Notes: generated by a model not told the origin, from the letters alone. A stretch of DNA of 64,000 nucleotides from Nocardioides sp. J54 (GCF_000519005.1 NZ_JAER01000011.1:26389-90388); one strand, 5' to 3'. Positions 8,228 to 16,833 are shown, counted from the stretch's first letter. A program made the numbers and translations.

Positions 8228-8444
8228 GGTGACGACTCCGATCCGTGAACAACACCCGCCACGGAGGGCGGGGTTGGTGCGGGATCGAGGCCATGGAGGA
8301 ACGCTACGCCGGATGTCCGACACCTTCTGGGGAACGGAAGACCCCGCAGGCGTCTCGGGTCACCTGCGGGGTCTGGGCAGAATCTTGGAGTATGCCGTCG
8401 GCCGTTGTCCCCGGAATCGAGATTTCAAGGTGGTTCCGGCGTCT
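8228..8444. other. Intergenic stretch without a supported gene
   Basis: About 220 bases between the tiny basic frame and the stop of the SCO6880-like gene. Overlapping frames on the plus strand have no family features and are antisense to nothing conserved. The end near 8340-8400 contains GACCCCGCAGG and CCTGCGGGGTC, an inverted repeat (8339-8349 and 8367-8377) with a 17-base loop. It lies after the stop of the minus-strand SCO6880-like gene, so it is a plausible transcription terminator or attenuator within the operon. Confidence 0.4.
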
Positions 8445-9896
8445 CTAGACGCCTCGCGCGAGTGGCAGCGCGGCTACGGCGAAGCCCTGAGCCTGCTGTC
8501 CCCAGAGCCGCCGCGTTTCGCACGACGCCTGGATCGCCGCCTGCTCGATCGCGGCGACAGCGCGCTCGAGCTCGTCAGGATCGCTCGCGCTGACGGCGAC
8601 GAAGCCGGTTGCCCGTAGGACGCCGTGGCCGGCGGTCAGGTCCGCCTCCTGCTGGAGAACGTCCTGGTACTCGGCCGCCTGTTGTGCGTCGTCGATCTGC
8701 CCGATCTTCTGTCGCTGGGCGGCGTCGGAGATGTACTCGGTCTTCTTCTTGCGGATGTCCCGAGCCGCTCTGTCGGTGCGCATCGGCGTATAGAGGATGG
8801 AGAACGTCCGCCGGATCCCGGAGGAGAGGAGCAGTGGTGCCAGGAAGCCAGGGAAGACCAGTGAGCGCGGCCACTCGCTGATCCAGAGAACGCAGTGGTG
8901 CGCGGAGTCGCTGCGAAGGCTGCCCCACGACTCGGTCACAGCTACCGGGCCGGCTGTCGCCAGATCACGGCCGACATCGCCGTGCCGCTCCAGGGCGCCC
9001 GCGACGGCCGGGTCGTAGGCCGAGCGAAGAATGAGGGCAAGGTCGCCAGGCGTAAGCCAGTCCGAGGGGGAGAGGTCTGCTGACCGAAGGGCCGCGAGCG
9101 TAGTCGCCATCTCCTGGCGGAGTACTGCGGCAGCGCCGCGGTTCCCGCCACCTGCGGCCCGGATCGCTCGACCAGCCGTCTTGATGTCGAGGGAGATCGA
9201 GATGGTGCTTGCGTGGCGCTCGCCGGCCGGGCCGGCGCGGTCGACGAGCTCGCCGTAAGTCCTCGACGCCCAGGTCTCGGTCCGGTTCCCGTGCTGCTCC
9301 CACCAGTCCGCCAGTCCCTTTCCGGAGTCGGGGAGCGTGCGCTCCATGACCTGGAGCGAAGCCAGGCGTCCGGATCGGCAGGCGGTCGCGAGCACGCGCC
9401 CCCAGCTGACCACCCGACGTTCCTGCTCCGCGGGGTCGAGCAGCACGAAGGCGGGGTGGGAGACGCCGACGATCGCGGTGAGTGTGGCGGCGTGCGGGTC
9501 GTGGACCATGACTGCGCTGGTCTCCGGATCGACCCACTGCCTGAGCCGAGCGGCATCACCGGGCAGCGCCAGTGTTCCTGCCGGGCGCGGTTTGACCACG
9601 CGGCGTCGGTACAACAGTTGACCGCCAGCGGAGCGCCAAAGCCACCGTGCTCCGATGGGTCCCCACTCGATGATCTTCCGGCCACCGACGCCGACGAATC
9701 CGAACACGACGAAGACGAGGATGATCGGAAAGGTCATGACGACCGCGCCCAGATAGAGGCCCAGGATCAGGGTCCCGGCGGCCAGGCTCGCCATCACGAG
9801 CTGCGGACCTGACAACCCGAGGAGGATCCCGCGCTTGGTGAGCCGCGAGAACTTGATCGGTGTCAGCGACGGTTCGGCGCTGCTCGGCGTACTCAC
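8445..9896 (-). CDS. SCO6880-like conjugation protein (membrane anchor plus VirB4-N-like domain)
   Basis: A 483-residue protein of the type found beside VirB4-like ATPases in actinobacterial conjugative elements (Streptomyces SCO6880 type). Residues 25-70 hold two adjacent membrane segments (LVMASLAAGTLILGLYLGAV and FPIILVFVVFGFVGVGG), like the PrgI/VirB3 anchor. The remaining 400 residues are cytoplasmic, with no Walker A, and resemble the N-terminal part missing from the VirB4-like ATPase encoded downstream. A likely role is to tether the ATPase to the channel. The ATG lies 7 bases after the stop of the TrbL-like gene. Confidence 0.8.
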   Translation of the reverse strand: MSTPSSAEPSLTPIKFSRLTKRGILLGLSGPQLVMASLAAGTLILGLYLGAVVMTFPIILVFVVFGFVGVGGRKIIEWGPIGARWLWRSAGGQLLYRRRVVKPRPAGTLALPGDAARLRQWVDPETSAVMVHDPHAATLTAIVGVSHPAFVLLDPAEQERRVVSWGRVLATACRSGRLASLQVMERTLPDSGKGLADWWEQHGNRTETWASRTYGELVDRAGPAGERHASTISISLDIKTAGRAIRAAGGGNRGAAAVLRQEMATTLAALRSADLSPSDWLTPGDLALILRSAYDPAVAGALERHGDVGRDLATAGPVAVTESWGSLRSDSAHHCVLWISEWPRSLVFPGFLAPLLLSSGIRRTFSILYTPMRTDRAARDIRKKKTEYISDAAQRQKIGQIDDAQQAAEYQDVLQQEADLTAGHGVLRATGFVAVSASDPDELERAVAAIEQAAIQASCETRRLWGQQAQGFAVAALPLARGV

Positions 9897-9902
9897 TGCC
9901 GA

Positions 9903-11228
9903 TCACTTCCATCCTGCGGACTCGGCAAGTGTCGAGTCCGCGACCGGCGGCGGGACCGTCGATGGCGCCGCCGAATCGTGAGCCTGGGCTTGACCCGTCG
10001 CCTGGGCGGCAACGAAGCCTCCGAGCCGTGGGCCGGCCGCCGCTGCTTCCTTCGCCACGACCGCGCCCGCGGCGACCGCGCCGCCCGCGGCGACCGCGCC
10101 GCCCGCGGCGGCCGCGCCCCCCGAGGCACCGGCTGCCGTCAGGCCACGGGAACCGCCACCAGCGGTGGCGCCGCCTGACGTCGTTCCGGCCGGTCCGCCA
10201 CCGCCCGCCGTTGGCGTGACCGCGGGCGGCCCACCGGTCGTCATACCTCCGCCCCCGTCCCCGAGGATCTTGGTGGGCTCGCTGCCGGTGCGGCGCGCGA
10301 GCGGGATCGGCATCGGCCGGTTGAGCGACGCCTTGGCCTCCTGTTCGGCGGACATCGCGTGGTACATGTCGAAGCCCATGAAGGCGATGGCCTTGTAGGT
10401 CAGGTACGGCGCGAAGCCGGCCATCAGCATCAGGACGACGCCGGCCATCGGCTGGCTCACGGACTCCAGGTCCGCGTCGATCGGGGCCGAGACCTGAGCG
10501 GTGGCGAGCAGGAAGATCACCACGAGGACGACCTTCGAGAGGATCATGGCGATCACGAAGGTCGCCCAGCGGCTGAGCCAGGTGCGGGTGTGGTCCCAGC
10601 TGGATCCGGCCAGGGCGATGGGCGCGAACACGATCGCGATGAGCAGAAGGGCCTTCCGGATCAGGAGGCTGATCCAGACCACCATCGCGCCGATGATGGC
10701 GAGGCTGGCGAGGAAGATCGTCAGGATCGCGCCGGCGCCCGGGGCGCTGAGGTTGATCGCGCCGAGTCCGGCGGCGAGTACGGCGACCTTGTCGCCCATC
10801 TCGTTCATGTTGGTGCCGGCGGCGTTGACGATGCCGATGCAGAGCTGGTCGGTGATCTCGAGCGCCGTAGCGAGCAGAGCGAGGGCGACGAAGGATCCCA
10901 GGATCGATTTCGCGAGCCCGAGCGCAGCTCTGGAGAGAGCGGCTGGCTCACGGCGGATCATGCCGCCGATGACCTGGAGCATGAAGAAGCCGAGCATCAC
11001 GAAGACGCCGACGCCAAACATGATGTTGTAGACCTTCGTGTACTCACCGCTGGTCACATCGACGACGGTCGTGGTGTCGATGACCTTCCACACCGAGGTG
11101 AACATCCATTCGGCCGCACCGCCCATGCCCTGGGCGAGCCAATCGAATGGCGCTGTCACAACTGCGCCGGCCGCATCGCCAGCGGCGTTGCAGACCTCGT
11201 GAATCACCGGGACGTCGCAGACACTCAT
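9903..11228 (-). CDS. TrbL/VirB6-like channel membrane protein
   Basis: A 441-residue polytopic protein. After a Cys-containing start (MSVCDVPVIHEVCNAAGDA) there are at least six hydrophobic segments between about residues 65 and 285, in the pattern of TrbL/VirB6 inner-channel proteins. The last 130 residues are a Gly/Ala/Pro-rich low-complexity tail, encoded partly by an 18-bp tandem repeat. It probably forms the membrane core of the mating channel. The same operon order (VirB6-like, SCO6880-like, VirB4-like) is usual for actinobacterial elements. Confidence 0.82.
   Translation of the reverse strand: MSVCDVPVIHEVCNAAGDAAGAVVTAPFDWLAQGMGGAAEWMFTSVWKVIDTTTVVDVTSGEYTKVYNIMFGVGVFVMLGFFMLQVIGGMIRREPAALSRAALGLAKSILGSFVALALLATALEITDQLCIGIVNAAGTNMNEMGDKVAVLAAGLGAINLSAPGAGAILTIFLASLAIIGAMVVWISLLIRKALLLIAIVFAPIALAGSSWDHTRTWLSRWATFVIAMILSKVVLVVIFLLATAQVSAPIDADLESVSQPMAGVVLMLMAGFAPYLTYKAIAFMGFDMYHAMSAEQEAKASLNRPMPIPLARRTGSEPTKILGDGGGGMTTGGPPAVTPTAGGGGPAGTTSGGATAGGGSRGLTAAGASGGAAAAGGAVAAGGAVAAGAVVAKEAAAAGPRLGGFVAAQATGQAQAHDSAAPSTVPPPVADSTLAESAGWK
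10065..10118. repeat. 18-bp tandem repeat in the TrbL-like gene
   Basis: Three head-to-tail copies of GCCCGCGGCGACCGCGCC at 10065-10082, 10083-10100 and 10101-10118; the first two are identical and the third differs by one base. On the coding strand they give six-residue units of the GGAVAA type in the Ala/Gly-rich tail. Slippage here would change the tail length by six residues without a frameshift. Confidence 0.9.
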
Positions 11229-11238
11229 GACAGGTTCC

Positions 11239-11544
11239 TCAGACCTGCTGGCCGACGTTCCAGAAGAAGTTCACCAGGGTCACGGAGGCGCCGCAGACAA
11301 TCGCGGCGCCGAGCGCTACGAGGACGCCGAGTTTGCCGCGACCGGCGAGGTGCGGGTTGGACGAGTTGGCTCCCAACGCCCACACGATGGCCGAGATGAT
11401 CAGGGCGAGTACGGCGAGGACCAGACCGACCGTCATCGATGCCCCGACGATCTTCTTGAGCTGGCCGATTCCAGGCAGGCCGTTGGAGTTCGGATCGATC
11501 TGGATGTCGAGGGGGAGCAGGAGAGCTGCAGTGAGAAGGTTCAT
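11239..11544 (-). CDS. Small two-helix membrane protein (DUF6112-like)
   Basis: A 101-residue protein with a short hydrophobic leader (MNLLTAALLLPLDI) and two membrane segments: VGASMTVGLVLAVLALIISAIV and KLGVLVALGAAIVCGASVTLV, each near 20 residues. This is the pattern of pilin-like or VirB2-like small subunits carried in actinobacterial conjugation operons. It is 10 bases upstream of the TrbL-like start. It shares the same build as the next gene upstream, suggesting a duplicated pair. Confidence 0.72.
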   Translation of the reverse strand: MNLLTAALLLPLDIQIDPNSNGLPGIGQLKKIVGASMTVGLVLAVLALIISAIVWALGANSSNPHLAGRGKLGVLVALGAAIVCGASVTLVNFFWNVGQQV

Positions 11545-11577
11545 CGGAGGGCTCCTGACGTCGGACGGGCGGACGTC

Positions 11578-11901
11578 TTAGAGGTGTGCGCCGATGTCCA
11601 GCAGCCAGTTCGCCCAACCCAGGGCGGCACCGGTCAGCGTGGCTCCGCCTATCGCGACGAAACAGCCAACCTTCGCCTTCTGGGCTGTGTGCCAGCTACC
11701 AGAGTTGGACGCGATGGCCCAGGTCGTAGCCGAGATGACGAGCATGAGTACGGCGATGATCAGGCCATAGGTCAGGAGGGCACCGACGATGGCTCGGAGG
11801 TCACCGGCGCCGCCGACTGCACCGAAGTCTGGGCCAACTTCAGCCCTGACCAGATTGCGTGGGCTCACGGTCATCAGGTGCGCGGCGGAGACCGCGCGCA
11901 T
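11578..11901 (-). CDS. Small two-helix membrane protein, paralogue of the neighbour
   Basis: About 107 residues. Residues 40-70 (LRAIVGALLTYGLIIAVLMLVI) and 80-107 (KVGCFVAIGGATLTGAALGWANW) are membrane segments separated by a short loop ASNSGSWHTAQ, parallel to the ANSSNPHLAGRG loop of the neighbouring gene. The pair are likely paralogous. The start is uncertain: ATG at 11901 is used, with ATG at 11874 or TTG at 11922 as alternatives; no good ribosome-binding site settles it. Confidence 0.68.
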   Translation of the reverse strand: MRAVSAAHLMTVSPRNLVRAEVGPDFGAVGGAGDLRAIVGALLTYGLIIAVLMLVISATTWAIASNSGSWHTAQKAKVGCFVAIGGATLTGAALGWANWLLDIGAHL

Positions 11902-11943
11902 CTGGCGGGGTCGAGCCCTCAAACGGTGGACACTTCTTGGCGG

Positions 11944-13062
11944 TCAACCCAGCCGGCGAACGGTCATGACCTCACCCGCGAACTCACCGATCGTTCCGTA
12001 GCGGACGACATCGCCAGTCCGGGGCGCGTGCAGGATCCGGTCGCCGCCGACGTAGATGGCGACGTGGTGTGGGCGGCCGGCGCCCGGATAGCCGAAGAAG
12101 ATCAGGTCTCCGGGCCGCTTGTCGCTCCACGCGATGCCCTGTCCGGCGTGAATCTGGGAGCCGCTGTAGTGGGGGAGTCGGATGCGTCCCCCTGAGGCTT
12201 GGTATGCGGCGTAGAGCACGAGGCCGGAGCAGTCGAAACCTCCGCCGGTGGGTCCTTCAAAGTTGCCTCCGCCCCAGACGTACGGCTTGCCGAGTTGTGT
12301 GGCTGCCGCAGTGACGAAGGCCCCAGGGAAGCCCGGTGGGAGGTTCGCGGGAAGCTCGCCGGCGGGCTGGGCGCAGTCGAGGTTGCTGGTGAGCGCGACG
12401 CCGCTGAGAGCGCTCAGGACCTTCTCGGCGATCGGCTGGTTGACGGCGTACCGGTCCGGATACGCGGATACCTGCACAGCCTGCGCTGCGGCTCCTGGGT
12501 CCATCGACTGCCAACCATTGATGTCGAGGAGTCCGCGCGGAGACCCGTGGTTGGGCCCGTTCGGCCCGCCGTAGAAGGCACGGGTCGACCAGACCGGATC
12601 CATGAGGTTCTCGACCGCGCCCCAGCCTGCGGCGGGTCTCTGTTGGAACATGCCAACGGAGTCGTGGTCGCTGCCGTCACCGTCGTTGGGGATGTCCGCG
12701 GAATGTGGGTAGGCGCTCGTGTTCGACAGGACTCGGAGTGACGACTCCGTCAGGGCGGTCATGATCGCGATGAGCTGACCGCGCGCCGGTATCTGCTGCT
12801 GGTTGCCGACGGCGATGATCGTCGCGGCCCGCGTGAGCTGTTGCTTGTCGAGGGTGACTGTCTCGCCGTGCGTGTTAGTGGCGGAGAGCCCCTCCGGGAC
12901 AGGGCCAGCAACGCCGAGGCTCGAGGTCGCCTGGCCGTCCCACATGCAGCTGCCTGATCCTGCGGCTGCCGGGCTCACGAGTGTTGCCACTCCGAGGACG
13001 GCGGCTCCAGGCGCGAGCAGGACTGCGGCTGCGGCGCCGACGGCGAGGACCTTCATGCCCAT
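11944..13062 (-). CDS. Secreted NlpC/P60 cell-wall hydrolase of the transfer system
   Basis: A 372-residue protein. Residues 1-35 are a signal/anchor segment (VGAAAAVLLAPGAAVLGVAT). Residues about 75-235 form a lysozyme-like or goose-lysozyme-like helical domain (TESSLRVL, then SVGMFQQRP). Residues 250-372 are an NlpC/P60 domain: catalytic Cys in GFDCSGLV, His in RPHHVAIYVG, and a third polar residue in ILHAPRTG. It cuts peptidoglycan peptides outside the membrane so that the mating channel can cross the thick wall, as known for NlpC/P60 proteins of Gram-positive conjugation systems. The ATG is 6 bases after the upstream stop. Confidence 0.88.
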   Translation of the reverse strand: MGMKVLAVGAAAAVLLAPGAAVLGVATLVSPAAAGSGSCMWDGQATSSLGVAGPVPEGLSATNTHGETVTLDKQQLTRAATIIAVGNQQQIPARGQLIAIMTALTESSLRVLSNTSAYPHSADIPNDGDGSDHDSVGMFQQRPAAGWGAVENLMDPVWSTRAFYGGPNGPNHGSPRGLLDINGWQSMDPGAAAQAVQVSAYPDRYAVNQPIAEKVLSALSGVALTSNLDCAQPAGELPANLPPGFPGAFVTAAATQLGKPYVWGGGNFEGPTGGGFDCSGLVLYAAYQASGGRIRLPHYSGSQIHAGQGIAWSDKRPGDLIFFGYPGAGRPHHVAIYVGGDRILHAPRTGDVVRYGTIGEFAGEVMTVRRLG

Positions 13063-13068
13063 CCGGGC

Positions 13069-13734
13069 TCACCTCAGTGGATTGTCGAGCTCGGAGAGGC
13101 GCAGGACGTGGCAGCGCTCGAAGGACGGCTGGCAGGCGACGAAGATCGTGAAGGAGACCGGGTACGACGACTCGGCCACCTCGCCGTTCCAGACTCCGGT
13201 GCGGTGACGGGTGCCCGTGATCGTCACGGCTGTCGTCCCTGGGCGCAGATGCCCGTGTGCTTGCTCGACGGCGTCTGCCCAGGAGTCAGGCACGTAGGCC
13301 TCGTCGATCTCCATGGTCTGCTCGACTTCCATCGCACCGAGGTCGAGCCATTGCTCCACGGTCGGGAGGTACGTCGCGACGTCGGTTAGCAGGCCGGGTG
13401 TCTCCTCGCCGGAGGGATCGGCGTCGGCCAGGACTGCCGAGGTGTAGTCGGTCGGAAGGAACCCTGCCGTTGTGTCCCAGTCGAACAGCGAGACCGCCAC
13501 GGCCCGGGCGTAGGCCACCGCGTCGGTAGTGTGCGGCAGAGAGCGATCCCGCAGGGTGTCGACCGGGTTGGTCGGGTCCGCCACGACCTCGACAGCCGTG
13601 GGTGGCCCGTCGGGTGCTCCGGAGGATGTGCCGCCAGGTCCGCGGATAAGGCCGTAGATGCCGATGGCCGCGGTCAGAATCGCGAGCGCGCATCCGAGGA
13701 GAAGCATGATCTGGCGGCCGGTCAGGTTGGACAT
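13069..13734 (-). CDS. Single-pass membrane protein, VirB8/TcpC-like
   Basis: A 221-residue protein with one N-terminal membrane segment (IMLLLGCALAILTAAIGIYGLI, residues 9-30) and an exported domain of about 180 residues. The size, topology and position match VirB8/TcpC-like subunits with an NTF2-type fold that link channel parts. No catalytic motif is seen. Cys pairs near the C-terminus (VACQPSFERCHVL) could form a disulphide outside the membrane. The family assignment is an inference from topology and context rather than from a sequence motif. Confidence 0.6.
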   Translation of the reverse strand: MSNLTGRQIMLLLGCALAILTAAIGIYGLIRGPGGTSSGAPDGPPTAVEVVADPTNPVDTLRDRSLPHTTDAVAYARAVAVSLFDWDTTAGFLPTDYTSAVLADADPSGEETPGLLTDVATYLPTVEQWLDLGAMEVEQTMEIDEAYVPDSWADAVEQAHGHLRPGTTAVTITGTRHRTGVWNGEVAESSYPVSFTIFVACQPSFERCHVLRLSELDNPLR

Positions 13735-13784
13735 CGGAGCTCCGAGTGGCGACGTATTTCAGGGACGCCCGATAGGTGCGCTGA

Positions 13785-14744
13785 CTATGCCGATGTCGCG
13801 GCGTGCCGACGCGCGGCAACGAGCTGGTCGCGGAACGCGATCGTCGCTGTCACGACGCGGTCGAAGCGCTCCCAATCGCTGCGTGTGAGCTGGGCGGCGA
13901 GGGCGTCGACGTCGTACAGCTCCGTCCACCCGTCGAGCTCGGTCCAGGTCAGGTTGAAGGAGCGGACGCTTCTGTAGTGGCTGCTCGGTCCGTGGCTGCG
14001 CTTGAGGTTCTTGCGGCCCTTCTCGCGCGCCTCGCGCTCGGCACGCTCCCGTGCCTCGCGCGCCAGCCGCGCGAGATCCGTCTCTTCCTCCGGCTGAGGC
14101 CGTTGCGCCTGGTCGAAGGCTTCCTTGACCTGGACGTAGAGCGGCTTCACCGGCTCACCCTGTTCGATCCTCTTCAGCGCGTCGTTCGCCATCGCGCGGA
14201 TCTCCGGCGGCGTCGCCTTTCGGGAGGCCCAGTCCATGAGCGCGCAGACCCGCTCGTGGGTGTTGTACGACGCCTTGCCGGTGATTGCCATGGCCGCATG
14301 TGACCGAGCGTCACCGGCTTCACCTGGCTCCGCACCGGGTGCGGACCCGGAGCCCCCGAACTGCGTCGCCTGCATCCGCCGCTCCGCGTCTTCGGCTCGA
14401 AGCGCCTTCAGTTCTCGGTAGAGCGCTGCCTTCTCGAGCTCGTTGAGCGGCTTGTGCAGCTGGTTCTCATCCTGCTCGGCGAGCAGCAGCGAGAGCTTGT
14501 CGGAGATCCCGGAGCGCACCCAGACCTTCATGGTGCGCCAGCCGAGCCGGCGTACGGCCTCGAGCCGCCGCCACCCGCACACGAGGACTCCTTCGGGGGT
14601 GATGGTGATCGGCTGGAGCATGCCGAGCCGTTCGATCGACTCCATGAGGGGCTTGAGGTCGCCGGGGTCCTTGCGGTGGCGGACGCCGACCGTGATCGAG
14701 TCGAGCGCTCGGTCGAGTTCGATGTGGCCGCGGATGTCAGGCAT
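13785..14744 (-). CDS. ParB N-terminal domain protein
   Basis: A 319-residue protein. Residues 15-110 match the ParB/Srx-like N-terminal domain: HRKDPGDLKPLMESIERLGM, QPITITPEGVLVCGWRRLEA (the GxRRxxA-type box) and a following helix region. The C-terminal half is highly charged (RLAREARERAEREAREKGRK, a coiled coil near residues 225-245) and lacks the usual ParB dimer domain. It sits between transfer genes and the primase, so it may be a plasmid-type partition or replication regulator. No ParA gene is next to it. Its start overlaps the end of the upstream gene by 8 bases. Confidence 0.82.
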   Translation of the reverse strand: MPDIRGHIELDRALDSITVGVRHRKDPGDLKPLMESIERLGMLQPITITPEGVLVCGWRRLEAVRRLGWRTMKVWVRSGISDKLSLLLAEQDENQLHKPLNELEKAALYRELKALRAEDAERRMQATQFGGSGSAPGAEPGEAGDARSHAAMAITGKASYNTHERVCALMDWASRKATPPEIRAMANDALKRIEQGEPVKPLYVQVKEAFDQAQRPQPEEETDLARLAREARERAEREAREKGRKNLKRSHGPSSHYRSVRSFNLTWTELDGWTELYDVDALAAQLTRSDWERFDRVVTATIAFRDQLVAARRHAATSA

Positions 14745-15546
14745 GGATCCGAGCCTTCGGTCGAGGAGCGGTCTCGCTGATCTCGAAGACGAGGAGGTCG
14801 TCGTCCAGGAGTTCGGCTACCGGGTGGCCGATGAGAAGTCGCAGAAGGACGCCGTGGCCGTCCGACGTACATGCCTCGTCGGGGTTCGGATTGCCAAGCA
14901 CGATCCGCAGCACCGTCGACCATGCCTCTTGCTCGATGTCGAGGAGTGCCCGCGCGGTGTGGTCGCGACGGAGGGCCGCGTGGGCCTTGGGGCGTGATCC
15001 GGATTCGACTAGGCGGGCGGAGATGTAGTCGAGCGTGCAGGTCGCCGTGTCTCGTGGCCAGCCGAGCGCGGTGAAGAGGTCGATCGTCGCGTCGACCGCT
15101 TCGTACGCGCCCGTCGGCGGAGTCTCGTCCCGGTTGAACGGCTCGACGGCGAGCGCGGGAAGGAAGTTGGGCAGGTCGGCGTCCGTGTCGCAGAACCGGC
15201 GTACGTCATGATGCCTGGAGATCTCTGGCCGCCTGGCCTGGTCGACAGAACACAGGAGCCCGTCGGCGCGCTCCTCGGCAATGAGCGTGACCTTGACCGC
15301 CATGGTGACGACGGCCCACGGGTCATCGGCCGTGCGCACCGCGTAGGTCCGCATTGCCTCGAACGCTGCTGCAGCTCCGGCGGTCGGGTCGCAGCGGTGC
15401 TTGATCGCGAGCGCCTCGTACTTCCGGGCGGCGTAGAGCATGAGGTCGTGGGCCTCGGCGTCGTGCTCCCACGCGTTCTGGCCGGACACCCGCAGACGGA
15501 CGAGCAGCCGGCGCAGTCCAGTTGCGGTTTCGAATGAGTGGCTCAT
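14737..15546 (-). CDS. Conserved-looking helical protein of unknown function
   Basis: A 269-residue soluble, mostly helical protein, not recognised. Notable stretches are ENAWEHDAEAH-like acidic helices near residue 25 and DWEHDAEAHDLMLYAARKYE-type repeats of Ala/Glu; no Walker, HTH or metal motif is clear. It overlaps both neighbours (8 bases with the ParB-domain gene, 4 bases with the small gene upstream) and thus belongs to the replication and partition part of the operon. A DNA-binding or regulatory role is possible but not shown. Confidence 0.6.
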   Translation of the reverse strand: MSHSFETATGLRRLLVRLRVSGQNAWEHDAEAHDLMLYAARKYEALAIKHRCDPTAGAAAAFEAMRTYAVRTADDPWAVVTMAVKVTLIAEERADGLLCSVDQARRPEISRHHDVRRFCDTDADLPNFLPALAVEPFNRDETPPTGAYEAVDATIDLFTALGWPRDTATCTLDYISARLVESGSRPKAHAALRRDHTARALLDIEQEAWSTVLRIVLGNPNPDEACTSDGHGVLLRLLIGHPVAELLDDDLLVFEISETAPRPKARIHA

Positions 15547-15887
15547 AGCGACAGTCCTTCCGTCTGATTTGCCGCCGGTATCGGCGCGGGGGAGTGGACC
15601 CCTCGTTGGACGGACCGCTGCTTCGTGATGGGAGTACGGCGTGCGCGGCGGATCATCTCGGCATGGAGGTCGATGCCGCGCCCGACCATAGGAGTGACGT
15701 ACGAAGCGAGCTCGGTCGGGCGAATCCAGGCGATGCCCTTGGGCGCCTTTGCCGGAGCGTGCGCTTCAGTCGCCGACAGTGACGGATCTTGGTGATGAGC
15801 GAGGGCGCTCGCGGCCGCGTCGGTGTTCGGCACCGTTGGCTCGGGCGGACGGTAGCTGTGGCGGTGGTACTCGACGTGGGTGTTCAC
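15543..15887 (-). CDS. Small protein between primase and unknown gene
   Basis: A 114-residue polar protein, not recognised. The N-terminal 40 residues are His/Pro/Ala-rich and probably disordered. The middle, IAWIRPTELASYVTPMVGRGIDL, could be a short folded or membrane-contacting helix; the tail is basic (RRARRTPITKQR). It is coupled by 4-base overlaps to the genes on both sides, so it is likely a real operon member. Confidence 0.55.
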   Translation of the reverse strand: MNTHVEYHRHSYRPPEPTVPNTDAAASALAHHQDPSLSATEAHAPAKAPKGIAWIRPTELASYVTPMVGRGIDLHAEMIRRARRTPITKQRSVQRGVHSPAPIPAANQTEGLSL

Positions 15888-16792
15888 AGGTGGATCGCCT
15901 CAGTCCGCTGAGTAGGGCCCAGGCGGCTCCCGGGGCCGAGCCGGGACGCGATCCGAAAGGCGGAGTCGATGGTCGACTCGATCTCCCGATCGGGGAGGCC
16001 GGCGTACTGGGCGGCGGGCATCAAGTAGCTGACGGCGTTCGCGCGGCTCTGGCCGTCTTCGGCCATGCGGCATGACGCCCAGAAGAGGGCACGGTTGCGT
16101 CCGCCTTCGGGAGTCAGTGCAACTACCCGGGCGAGTGCCTCTGGTCGACATCCTGTGGGTGGGAGGCGGGAGGGTGGACCTACCGGCTTCAGTCGGGGCG
16201 GCTCCAGTAACTGGCGCAGCATGGCGGCGTCCAGCGACTTCGCCGGCTGGGTCGTCACCGCGAGGACGTCGTACGCCCTGTTCGCGCCGTCGACCTCGAG
16301 TCGCGACGGGGGAGCAATGACGTAGCCGCCATCGCCCCGGAAGTCGACGTGGGCGGACGGAACCTGCCAGGAGCGTTGCTCGTGGTCCGGCTCGGCGGGG
16401 TAGTAGGCGTGGATCCCGCCTGACGGAGTGCGGACAAGCCAGCCCCAGCCGTCGGCGAGCCCCTCGGAGCGCGCGCGCTCGAACGCACCGAATCCGCTGC
16501 CTCCCGTGTGGACGTCAACGTCGACGACGACGATGCCGGTGTGGGTGCCGGTGGGAAGACCGATGTTCGCTTCGGGGGTGCGCTCCCACCAGCTGTGAAC
16601 GACGCGCGCGGATGACGTCGCGTCATGGAATCCGTTGGGCGTGAGGGGCTGCTTGCCGCGCGGGACACATGGGAATACCGGGATCCCCAGGTTGGCGTAG
16701 CGGACCGCGGCGCCGGCCAGGGTGGGCTCGGCTGCGACGCGTTGCATCGTTGACACTGTCCACTGGGGGACTGGCTTTGCCGGGTCGAACAT
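15884..16792 (-). CDS. Bifunctional primase-polymerase (prim-pol) N-terminal domain protein
   Basis: A 302-residue archaeo-eukaryotic-primase-type protein. The prim-pol domain covers about residues 25-200: RYANLGIPVFPC at the start, the metal-binding VVVDVDVH (DhD-like motif, near residue 90), and GDGGYVIAPPS (near 165). It would make primers for replication of the transferred element. The ATG at 16792 is chosen because sequence upstream lacks family features and holds a promoter-like palindrome. The helicase usually fused to such primases is absent; MobF could supply that activity. Confidence 0.85.
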   Translation of the reverse strand: MFDPAKPVPQWTVSTMQRVAAEPTLAGAAVRYANLGIPVFPCVPRGKQPLTPNGFHDATSSARVVHSWWERTPEANIGLPTGTHTGIVVVDVDVHTGGSGFGAFERARSEGLADGWGWLVRTPSGGIHAYYPAEPDHEQRSWQVPSAHVDFRGDGGYVIAPPSRLEVDGANRAYDVLAVTTQPAKSLDAAMLRQLLEPPRLKPVGPPSRLPPTGCRPEALARVVALTPEGGRNRALFWASCRMAEDGQSRANAVSYLMPAAQYAGLPDREIESTIDSAFRIASRLGPGSRLGPTQRTEAIHL

Positions 16793-16814
16793 GCCCCGAC
16801 GTTGACCCGGGAGC

Positions 16815-16833
16815 GTTACCGGATTCCGGTAAC
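16815..16833. promoter_or_regulatory. Perfect palindrome upstream of the primase/transfer operon
   Basis: GTTACCGGATTCCGGTAAC: two perfect 9-base arms around a single central base, 22 bases before the primase ATG. It is the first non-coding stretch upstream of the whole minus-strand transfer operon, so a repressor-binding operator is the most likely role. No regulator gene is adjacent, so the binding protein is unknown; it could also be a site for the ParB-domain protein. Confidence 0.6.
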
